In this document: in pieces, positions 1 through 7,573 of the stretch | Layout: each line of letters begins with the position of its first letter | Position numbering within the stretch: position 1 is the stretch's first letter | Assembly: GCA_002708905.1 (NCBI GenBank) | Contig: PAPM01000047.1 | Location: 124,001 to 188,000, forward strand | DNA from: Pseudomonadales bacterium | GTDB lineage: Bacteria; Pseudomonadota; Gammaproteobacteria; Pseudomonadales; Ketobacteraceae | Direction of reading: 5' to 3' | Length of the DNA: 64,000 nt | Notes under the pieces: model-generated | Told to the model about the DNA's origin: nothing | The model's database searches: none | What the model saw: only the letters and a program-made list of their open reading frames with translations | Program-made: the position numbers and the translations under genes

Positions 1-40
1 CAACTGGCCATGAGTACGGATGCTCTGGAACGGTCAGTAT

Positions 41-80
41 GTGTTGGTAAGGGATGCGAGCCCCTTACCAACACTTTTTT
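41..80 (+). terminator. Strong Rho-independent terminator
   Basis: A perfect 13-bp stem (41-53 pairing with 62-74) closes an 8-base loop and is followed at once by six T residues (75-80). It ends a plus-strand transcript whose gene lies mostly or wholly to the left of the window. Short open frames run in from the left edge with stops at 11-13, 48-50 and 85-87, so the identity and end of that gene cannot be decided. Confidence 0.85.
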
Positions 81-138
81 AACTTAGGGTCCGGCTTTCG
101 GGGTTAGTTGGCGAGAATACATTCAACATGGAACTACG

Positions 139-348
139 ATGCAAGCTGTGAAACTTGATATCCATACTGCCCTGCAGCAGGCCCAAGGCTGGCTGAAATA
201 TGAGGGTATCGTGCAGGTTCAAACCTCCAAAACGCCCAATGGAGACACCATTGTGGTGCTCACCAACTGCAACCCAGCCGCTATTACGGCCCCCGTTCCT
301 TCCTATTTTCAGGGTTTTCCTGTCATTTTTTGTCAAACCCGCCCCTAA
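139..348 (+). CDS. Small hypothetical protein (69 aa)
   Basis: I do not recognise this protein with certainty. It has a helix-like first third, then a beta-type stretch (GIVQVQTSK, GDTIVVLTNC) and a proline-rich end with FQGFPVIF. That layout resembles small domains with a V-x-V strand, NG turn, IVV strand and a 'P-x-x-x-x-G-x-PV' ending, but this is only a resemblance. The start is an ATG with a weak GGAA eight bases before it. It sits between a strong terminator and the promoter of the cyclase-like gene, so if expressed it needs its own promoter, which I could not identify. It has two cysteines, no signal peptide and no membrane segment. It could also be a non-coding stretch. Confidence 0.4.
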   Translation: MQAVKLDIHTALQQAQGWLKYEGIVQVQTSKTPNGDTIVVLTNCNPAAITAPVPSYFQGFPVIFCQTRP

Positions 349-357
349 AATGTGGCA

Positions 358-386
358 TTGGCATCCTAAATCGCGCGGTTTATACT
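358..386 (+). promoter_or_regulatory. Sigma70-type promoter of the cyclase/AAA/TPR gene
   Basis: TTGGCA at 358-363 and TATACT at 381-386 are separated by 17 bp, each one base from consensus. Transcription would start near 393 and give a leader of about 107 bases before the ATG at 500. Confidence 0.65.
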
Positions 387-419
387 TGAATCAATAAGTA
401 GTACAGTCGTTCAAAAAAC

Positions 420-445
420 GGCCCAGCTCGCATTAAAATTGGGCC
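420..445 (+). other. Leader hairpin before the cyclase/AAA/TPR gene
   Basis: GGCCCA (420-425) pairs with TGGGCC (440-445) around a 14-base loop, inside the predicted leader of the gene at 500. No T-run follows, so it is not an intrinsic terminator. It may affect translation or be incidental. Confidence 0.4.
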
Positions 446-499
446 AAATGGTGTTTTGCGCGCTGCACGAGTCTAGCGGACAGGATTCGGGAACATTAC

Positions 500-3400
500 A
501 TGCGATGCCCAAGTTGTGGGGCTGATAACCCTGCGTTTCACGCTTTCTGTTACCAATGTGGTAGCAAAGTTGCTCAATCTTCGACCCCGGAAGGCGAATA
601 TTCTGCGCCACGAACCCAGGATCTGCAGCCTGAGCTTAAAAAAGTCTCCATTTTATTCGTCGATATCACCAACTCAGTACAGCTGATACACAAGCTGAAG
701 GCTGAGGACAGTGCGGATTACCTGGACCCCACCATTTCGGCCCTCAAACAAAACGCGCATCGCTACGGCGGCATGATTAACCGGGTTGACGGCGATGGCA
801 TGATGGTTATTTTCGGTGCTCCTGTGGCCTATGAGGACCACGCTGTGCGGGCCTGTTACGCTGCACTGGATATGCTGAAATCGGTACAGGCCGAATTCGA
901 GCGTACCGGTATTGCTGTTCGCATCGGAATCCACTCCGGCGAAGTATTGATGAAGCCTTTCTATAATGATTTCTCAGTTGATTATGAAGCGTTGGGGCCC
1001 ACCGTGTACCTGGCACATCGCATGGAAGTGTTGGCCAGTCCAAATACCGCCGTTATTTCCAAAGAAACCTACAACGCCGCTCAAAAGCTGATCAAGGTGC
1101 GTGAGCTTGGGCCGGTCCAGGTCAAAGGGCTGGATGAACCGGTCGAATTGTTCAAGATACAAGGCAAGATTCGGCAGGAAGACAGTAGCGACAGCAAATT
1201 GGGCGACACCCCCTTCATTGGTCGCGAGCATGAATTCAAATTGATCCAGCAGAACCTGATGGAGACCTGGGATCATTGCGGTCGATGCGTGGCTATCTGT
1301 GCAGAACCCGGTGTGGGTAAATCCAGGTTGGTGACCCGTTTCCTCCACAGCGTGGACCCCACTCAATTCAATGTATTAACCACCGCCTGCGATTCCCACA
1401 ATCGCAGCACAGCCTATTTGCCCTATTCAAACATTATACGTTGCTGGTTGAATGTGCAGGATTCAGATTCACAACTGGACATAGCGCAAAAGCTCCGAGA
1501 CAGAATTGCCAATCTGAAGGAGACCTTTGCCGAGCATCTATCCGCTTATCACTTTCTGCTGGATCTGCCGATCCAGAATCAGAGCTGGAATAACCTGGAG
1601 CCGGTACAAAAACGACAACGGGCCAGGAAAGCCATGCGGGCGTTGCTGGAGGAACTGGCGAGCCAGAAGCCGCTGGTGATTTTGTTGGAGGACCTGCACT
1701 GGATCGACGGCGAAAGTCAGACCCTGCTGGAACAGCTGGTGAAATCGGTTCATGAGCATACCATCATGCTGATCGTGACCTACCGCCCCGAATACCAGGC
1801 CAGCTGGCTGAACGAGAACGTCAGTTTGCTCGAGCTGAAACCGTTTACCGACCTGGAATCCAGTGATTATCTCAAAGGGGTGTTGGGTAAGGATCCCAGC
1901 CTGACCACGCTGCGGGATGAAATCAGCCGCCGCTGCGAAGGCAACCCGCTCTACATTGAGGAAATGATCCACCATTTAATGGACAGTAACCTGATCTGGG
2001 GGCATCCGGGACAATACACCTCCGGTTTGAACACGCTTCCGGATACCTTACCCCTCACCATTCATTCAGTCATCTCCACCCGTATTGATCGACGGTCGAA
2101 GCTGGCAAAAAATATCCTGCAGGCCGCATCCGCCATCGGCCAACGCTTTTCCACCGGCCTATTGGACTACATTACGGACATCCCCAGGGATTACGCCAAA
2201 CATGCCATCGATGAACTGATCCAGTGTGGCCTGATCATCAAGACCAGCGAGGGTTTGAATGATGAATACCAGTTCAAACATGCCCTGGTACACCAGGTTA
2301 CTTACGATTCCATTCCCCGCGAGCGCAAACGCCTGATTCATGCCAGCCTGGTCAATGCCATCGAGTCGCTCCACAAGGAACGTCTGGAGGAGCACGTCTA
2401 CCGGTTGGCGGAACATGCCTATATGGGCCAGTACTGGCACAAGGCGGTGGAATACTACCTGAAGGCCTGCTATCACGCGATTGGACGGTCTTCACATCAT
2501 CAGGCGGTACTGTTGTTGGATCGTGGACTGGAAGCGCTGCGCCACCTCCCTTTGAATAAAGATACACTTGGCCAGCGCATCGATTTCCTGGCGGTGGGCA
2601 TGAATGCGCTGATCCCCCTGGGGGAACAGGACCGATTGGTGCGGGATCTCAAAGAGGCCGAAAAACTCTGTGACGCAGTCGGGGAGCCCAAACGTACCTG
2701 CTCCATTCTGTGTCAGCTCACCAATGCCCTGTGGATGGTTGGCAAGCACAATGAAGCGTTCAGTGCGTCAAGCCGCGCAGTGGAACTGGCCAATGAAATA
2801 GAACATGCACCTCTGCAAATCGCAGCTAACTACAATCACGCCATGGTGCACCATGCCATGGGTGACTTTGAAAACTGTATCCGCCTGGAACAGGGTATTC
2901 TGCGTGTGCTGTCCGGTGATATGGAAGTGAGCCGCCTTGGATGGACCGGATACCCCAGTGTGTTTTGCCGAACCTTCTACGGCAACAGCCTGGTGGAATT
3001 AGGTCGCCTGGCGGAAGCTGAGAATGTCATTCGACGGGGGATTGAAATCGCAGAAGGGGCTCAACACCCATACTCCAAGGCCATGATCTACGATACCTAT
3101 GGCTACTACCTGCTTTCAGTGGGGGACTACAATACTGCCCGCAGTATCCTGGACACCGCCCTCACCATCTGCGACGAATTTGCCATTCACACCATGGTCC
3201 CGGCCGTATCAGCCAAACTTGGCGAGGCCCTGATTGCCAGTGGCGAATTGCAATTGGCTGAAAAGGTGCTGGAACAGGCGGTCCAACCCAGCTGCTACCG
3301 TAAAGGTGGTCGTTACACCTGGTTCTATCTGTTCAAGGCCATGGCGGCGTTACAACTGGCCCTGGACAACGTGGATAAGGCGCACCTTTATGCGCGCAAG

Positions 3401-3718
3401 GCCTTCACCGTCACCAGCGAAACCAATGAGAAAGCGCACCATGGCTGGGCTTGTCTCACCCTGGCCAAAGTTCACAACGCCATGGATCAGCAACTGCAGG
3501 CCGATAAACTGGTGGATCTGGCGCTGGACATTGCAAAGCAGAAGAATATGGCCCTACTGGGATACAACACCGCCTATTACCATGCGGAAGAGCTACAACG
3601 TCGTGAAGATCATGATGCCAGTCTGGTGTACATGGAACTGGCCCATGAATTCGCAACCTTCACAGGCCATCGTCCCTTTCTGGATAAGCTCAGTTTTCTG
3701 AAAGAACGTATCGCCTGA
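500..3718 (+). CDS. Zinc ribbon / class III nucleotide cyclase-like / AAA ATPase / TPR protein
   Basis: Large cytoplasmic signalling protein of 1072 aa. Residues 3-20 form a zinc ribbon (C3, C6, C17, C20). A class III cyclase domain follows at about 47-215: the metal-binding aspartates D55 (FVDITNS) and D99 (VDGDGMM) and the arginine R174 (LAHRME) are present, but the position that is normally the transition-state asparagine is Y170 (TVYLAHR), so activity is uncertain. An orphan AAA/STAND-type ATPase comes next, with Walker A AEPGVGKS at 268-275 and Walker B ILLEDLHWID near 393-403. The C-terminal half (about 620-1072) is helical TPR-like repeat. Such proteins are thought to link protein or ligand binding by the TPR region to nucleotide signalling. 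The ATG is preceded by a poor ribosome site. Its TGA directly abuts the stop of the convergent DyP-P450 gene. Confidence 0.88.
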   Translation: MRCPSCGADNPAFHAFCYQCGSKVAQSSTPEGEYSAPRTQDLQPELKKVSILFVDITNSVQLIHKLKAEDSADYLDPTISALKQNAHRYGGMINRVDGDGMMVIFGAPVAYEDHAVRACYAALDMLKSVQAEFERTGIAVRIGIHSGEVLMKPFYNDFSVDYEALGPTVYLAHRMEVLASPNTAVISKETYNAAQKLIKVRELGPVQVKGLDEPVELFKIQGKIRQEDSSDSKLGDTPFIGREHEFKLIQQNLMETWDHCGRCVAICAEPGVGKSRLVTRFLHSVDPTQFNVLTTACDSHNRSTAYLPYSNIIRCWLNVQDSDSQLDIAQKLRDRIANLKETFAEHLSAYHFLLDLPIQNQSWNNLEPVQKRQRARKAMRALLEELASQKPLVILLEDLHWIDGESQTLLEQLVKSVHEHTIMLIVTYRPEYQASWLNENVSLLELKPFTDLESSDYLKGVLGKDPSLTTLRDEISRRCEGNPLYIEEMIHHLMDSNLIWGHPGQYTSGLNTLPDTLPLTIHSVISTRIDRRSKLAKNILQAASAIGQRFSTGLLDYITDIPRDYAKHAIDELIQCGLIIKTSEGLNDEYQFKHALVHQVTYDSIPRERKRLIHASLVNAIESLHKERLEEHVYRLAEHAYMGQYWHKAVEYYLKACYHAIGRSSHHQAVLLLDRGLEALRHLPLNKDTLGQRIDFLAVGMNALIPLGEQDRLVRDLKEAEKLCDAVGEPKRTCSILCQLTNALWMVGKHNEAFSASSRAVELANEIEHAPLQIAANYNHAMVHHAMGDFENCIRLEQGILRVLSGDMEVSRLGWTGYPSVFCRTFYGNSLVELGRLAEAENVIRRGIEIAEGAQHPYSKAMIYDTYGYYLLSVGDYNTARSILDTALTICDEFAIHTMVPAVSAKLGEALIASGELQLAEKVLEQAVQPSCYRKGGRYTWFYLFKAMAALQLALDNVDKAHLYARKAFTVTSETNEKAHHGWACLTLAKVHNAMDQQLQADKLVDLALDIAKQKNMALLGYNTAYYHAEELQRREDHDASLVYMELAHEFATFTGHRPFLDKLSFLKERIA

Positions 3719-6694
3719 TCAACCGGGATCACAGCGCAACAACATTGCCGCCGGCATGTTGTACTTGTAGGTCATATCCCCCAGATTACCTGCGGCAGGA
3801 CGCACGTTGGACAGGGTCAGCAGCATTTTCAGCGCTTCCCGGATCTCCAACATAGCGACATGATGACCCATGCAGGCATGGGGCGTTCCATCCATAAAAA
3901 TAAAGGGTTCCTGATCAGTGGGCACTTTATTTTTCAGGTTCGCGCCCATGGTAACCTGGGAAACCAGCAACACCACGGAGCCCGGCTCAATATTCAACAC
4001 TTCGCCAACCGATGAAGTGTAGGTCGCGCCATTGGTACAATAGCGTGGCAGAACAGGTGCAACCGGATTCATACGCAAGCAGGTAACAATGTCCTCATCC
4101 AGCATGGGGTCCAGCTTCGCCTCCATTGCTACACGTTGGGGCTCCCTCGCCATGCGCCAGGCTTCCAGGAATTGCCTGACCTGTTCCTTAACGGTCTCCT
4201 TCGCCTGCTCCGGGACGTCCGGTTTGTTGGCGGCCAAAAACTGCAGACCACTCACCAGATCCTTACCCAGATCCAAAAGCGTTTTTACTACCGTACTGAT
4301 GCCTTTGGCGGTGGTATCGGTACTGCCTACCATGAGCTCAAGCACACTCTGGCGCACAGCGATCATCAGATGCTGGTCGCTATAACCATAGTGCTGCTGG
4401 TACATGCTGATAAAACGCGACACCATTGTGCCGTCCTCTTTAGGATGGGCAATGCGATCTCTGATCTGAGCCTCCAGATGGTCCAGCAACTCGGACGAGG
4501 CGTTCTTCGCCAGCTCGGTTAGATAATCTGCGTTGTACAGGTTGAGAAACACTTCGATAAACAGCATTCGCACCCAGAACAACAGCGTTTGATCCGGCGT
4601 AGTACTGAAGCCAAGCGAGGCATAGTTTTCCTGCCATACCGGAGGTAACTCGGAAAATCCGGCACGATCAAAGAAATGGGCGATCTGGGTTTTCGAAAGC
4701 ACTTCACCCGGCTTTTCCTGCGGTGCAGCGACCCCATAGAAGTCTTTGATCACAGCCAAGGGCAGCACTCTACCCAGGCCTTCCACCAATTCCAATTGTC
4801 CCGAACTTAAAAAACCATCTCTGATGGCTTCAAGTTGGGGTTTTAAAATATTCTTTAATTGATCCTGGTAGCCCTGGTGCTCTACCTGCTTGCCCGATTC
4901 CGCTTTCAGTTGCACCCGTTCAGGGGTATTGGGCCGGGACAACAACATACTGCTCCGGGTCAGATTGTAGATTTTTTTAGCGTAATGATCATTGGTAAAC
5001 AAGCTGGGCTGATTAAGAATGCTGAACACATCTTGCGGGTGGGCGAAATAATAGTAATAGCGATCTGCCTGCCCATTGGCGACCCGCAACTTCACAAAGC
5101 GCTTGCCGGTCAACAATGCACCCGCATCAACGTAGCTGGCCACATCCAAAGGATCAGAGGCATCCGGCTTAAACGGGATGATGTGTTGCTTGGGGATTTT
5201 GAACGGATTGATGGGCTGTGCCAGTCCGGCGATCAAACCCAGTGCCTTGCGACCCGGGGTAAAAAAGTATTCGCCACCTTTAACATGCACATATTGTTTC
5301 AAACCGAAGATCGGCATCCTTTCCCCATTAAAGGAGAACTGCCCCAGATCTTCTGGCCCCCTGCTGCCGACAATGGGGTCGATGATGGGGCTGGGCATGT
5401 GCATGAAGTCACAATTATTGATCCAGCTTTTCTGGATAAATTCAAATTGGGAATCAATCCGGGCGTTATAGCAGAAAAAGTGCAGACCACGGGATTCCTC
5501 GGGCGCTGACTGGGCACACTCATCTGGCTTGATAAACGTCCCATAGGGCATACCCCGCCGAATAATTCGGTGCTGATCCACCAGCCGGGTGCCTTCATCC
5601 ACCCCGTCATTTAGCGTCAGGCGGGGGTTTACCCGTCGCACGTGGGATGTGAAGGGGCAACGCTCTCCTTCCGCATCATCATGGAAGTCAAAATCATTCT
5701 GCTTAGGTTGCGGATGGCCGGACACCAGTGGCGTGCCATCGTATTGTCGCCCCACCAACTTCGCAGCTAATTCAGCATCATCTTTACAGTAATCCCGGAA
5801 ACCCGCCACATCCTGCTCCAGCTTTCGATACACCAGAAAGGAGCCGTTCATGGTGAGATCCTGAAAGGCGGATTTGGCTGGATCTGTTTGTTTGGGCGTA
5901 AGTGGATTCAGTCTGGTTTTATCTTCTTCGTCGAGATTTTTCAGGTCAAGCTCATCAAGATACCCCAGCAGGAATTCGCCTGCAGCGAGGGGTTCCCATT
6001 TCGCTTTGGCGTGTTCTTTTTTTCCCGCGATCGCACTGCCCGGCATACCGTCAGCCACCCTCGGTTGGGATATACCATCCACAAAGCCAAAGTGCTCCCG
6101 AATGCGACGCTCATGACGAATCACATGAGCCTGCTCACGGGCCAGGCAATGGGTGCCGGGAAACTCACCCCCTGCGTTCAGCAATGGCGAAACACAGGCA
6201 TCAATTTTCTTGAAATGCGCTTCCCGGTCCGCTTCACTCCACTCTTCCGGGGGCTTGGCGAACTCGTCTTCCAATGAAGGTACATAATTAACCGCCAGGA
6301 AAACATGGATATGGGGGCTGCCATAAAAGCCTTCCCACTGAGTTGGGTAATCTCCCCACTGATCGCCAATGAACTGGGCCCGTCGTGCCATGCCCTCCCG
6401 AAAAGCGGGCGGGAACTGCTGAATTAGATGATCCGGCAACCCCATGCGTTTTAATCCGCTGTAGCTAAAGCCAATATTGACAAAACAGGGGTTCTGCAAG
6501 GCGACACCGCCTTCTTCATGCAAGTCCCCATCGGATACCAGCAGTCCGCGGAACGGGTCGGAGCTAATAAAGCGGGAAAACTGGAGTGGGTCAGTGACAG
6601 TGAGAAAGAAATAGCGTGCCGCCGATGGTCTGGCACTGCGTATGATGTGAGCCTGAATATCGTCAAGCTGAAGTAGATTTTTTCCCGAGTTCAC
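3719..6694 (-). CDS. DyP-type peroxidase fused to a cytochrome P450-like domain
   Basis: A 991-aa protein with two predicted haem domains. The N-terminal half (about 20-480) is a DyP-type peroxidase of the long class: GFVDGIS (203-209, distal D206), proximal-ligand region CPFTSHVRR with H351, and HRIIRRGMPYG with the distal arginine near R379/R380. The C-terminal part (about 515-991) is P450-like: I-helix GSTDTT (790-795), K-helix TCLRMNP where the normal ExxR glutamate is T871 while R874 remains, and a haem loop GTPHACMG with the presumed thiolate C941, one residue longer than the usual G-x-H-x-C spacing, then VAMLE. There is no signal peptide or Tat motif. The 21-bp gap to the 198-aa upstream gene suggests one transcript. 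Peroxide-driven oxidation of a lipid or other hydrophobic substrate is a guess; no ferredoxin or reductase gene is nearby. Separate natural domains are well known; the fusion I do not recall as characterised. Confidence 0.85.
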   Translation of the reverse strand: MNSGKNLLQLDDIQAHIIRSARPSAARYFFLTVTDPLQFSRFISSDPFRGLLVSDGDLHEEGGVALQNPCFVNIGFSYSGLKRMGLPDHLIQQFPPAFREGMARRAQFIGDQWGDYPTQWEGFYGSPHIHVFLAVNYVPSLEDEFAKPPEEWSEADREAHFKKIDACVSPLLNAGGEFPGTHCLAREQAHVIRHERRIREHFGFVDGISQPRVADGMPGSAIAGKKEHAKAKWEPLAAGEFLLGYLDELDLKNLDEEDKTRLNPLTPKQTDPAKSAFQDLTMNGSFLVYRKLEQDVAGFRDYCKDDAELAAKLVGRQYDGTPLVSGHPQPKQNDFDFHDDAEGERCPFTSHVRRVNPRLTLNDGVDEGTRLVDQHRIIRRGMPYGTFIKPDECAQSAPEESRGLHFFCYNARIDSQFEFIQKSWINNCDFMHMPSPIIDPIVGSRGPEDLGQFSFNGERMPIFGLKQYVHVKGGEYFFTPGRKALGLIAGLAQPINPFKIPKQHIIPFKPDASDPLDVASYVDAGALLTGKRFVKLRVANGQADRYYYYFAHPQDVFSILNQPSLFTNDHYAKKIYNLTRSSMLLSRPNTPERVQLKAESGKQVEHQGYQDQLKNILKPQLEAIRDGFLSSGQLELVEGLGRVLPLAVIKDFYGVAAPQEKPGEVLSKTQIAHFFDRAGFSELPPVWQENYASLGFSTTPDQTLLFWVRMLFIEVFLNLYNADYLTELAKNASSELLDHLEAQIRDRIAHPKEDGTMVSRFISMYQQHYGYSDQHLMIAVRQSVLELMVGSTDTTAKGISTVVKTLLDLGKDLVSGLQFLAANKPDVPEQAKETVKEQVRQFLEAWRMAREPQRVAMEAKLDPMLDEDIVTCLRMNPVAPVLPRYCTNGATYTSSVGEVLNIEPGSVVLLVSQVTMGANLKNKVPTDQEPFIFMDGTPHACMGHHVAMLEIREALKMLLTLSNVRPAAGNLGDMTYKYNMPAAMLLRCDPG

Positions 6695-6715
6695 AGGCGT
6701 GCTCCGGATTAATTG

Positions 6716-7312
6716 TTAGTTTAGGTAGGTTTGGTTCTCTTTAACGAACGTATCGAACGCCTTGCGAAAGTCGTCGCAACATCCTTTGCTCTCTTTCGCA
6801 TACCAATCCGCCATAAAACGATCAAAATTGGCTTTGAACCGGCGCAGGGATTGTCTGCGAAGCAGTGACTCATCCGGAATCGCTGCATAGAACGCGGTGG
6901 TCTGAACCTGGTGCGATTTCACGTATTGCCAGAATGCGTCGAAGTCACGACACCCTTTTTCGGGATAACCAACACAATTACCCCAGACCCGATCCATATC
7001 GTCGGCAATGAGGGTCGAGAAATCCCTCAGGTATTGCCACATGCTACCGTCATAGTTAGAGGTAAAAATCAGCTTGTCCTCTCCGGACGACGGGTCTTCC
7101 CAAATAATCCAGCGGGCAAAATGTATGGTCTGCACCAAACGAATGGGTGTTGGTATCCCTTTCAATTCCCGATTCAGTACCGAATCCAAAACTTTTTGCA
7201 GTTGTTGTTTGTATGTCAGCACACCCTCCGGCGTGCGGCCCCTTCTTATGGTGGTAATGACGGTTAACTCATTCACACCACCCAGAAAACGAGAATCCTG
7301 AACGTGTGACAT
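6716..7312 (-). CDS. Conserved unknown protein, partner of the DyP-P450 fusion
   Basis: A 198-aa soluble protein with no signal peptide. It has a beta-alpha-beta style N-terminus (ELTVITTIRRG), then IHFARWIIWE and LIFTSNYDGS strands and a helical C-terminus rich in aromatic residues. The strand order and the FARW / FTSNYDG motifs are reminiscent of dimeric alpha/beta-barrel (ferredoxin-like) folds, the same broad fold as DyP peroxidases and chlorite dismutases, but I see no haem-ligand signature. It lies 21 bp upstream of the fusion gene on the same strand and is probably transcribed first. A role as an accessory, substrate-delivery or small-molecule-binding protein for the haem enzyme is inferred from position only. 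Confidence 0.6.
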   Translation of the reverse strand: MSHVQDSRFLGGVNELTVITTIRRGRTPEGVLTYKQQLQKVLDSVLNRELKGIPTPIRLVQTIHFARWIIWEDPSSGEDKLIFTSNYDGSMWQYLRDFSTLIADDMDRVWGNCVGYPEKGCRDFDAFWQYVKSHQVQTTAFYAAIPDESLLRRQSLRRFKANFDRFMADWYAKESKGCCDDFRKAFDTFVKENQTYLN

Positions 7313-7573
7313 CCAGTGGTCCTTGATGGTTTATTGAAAGAATAATTACGAAAAAAATGAGAACTACTTCACTTTTACCACCTAATCAAAGCACTTGATT
7401 GCGTATATGTAAACAGCTTTTCGCGTTTTATGTATTTTGCGGCTGCGCAACAATTGTTCTTGCAAAAAAACACATTAATTTTCGATCACTTAAGAAAATA
7501 TTTACTACACTTACAGCAGTTTAGGGCTAAATGCCCTCTTGTTGTTCGCGTAGTGCAAGGCAGGCCGGGGGGC

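Noticed and set aside
7430-7573. N-terminal extension of the hybrid kinase
   Set aside because: Residues before the GTG at 7574 show no coding character and would hide the signal peptide.
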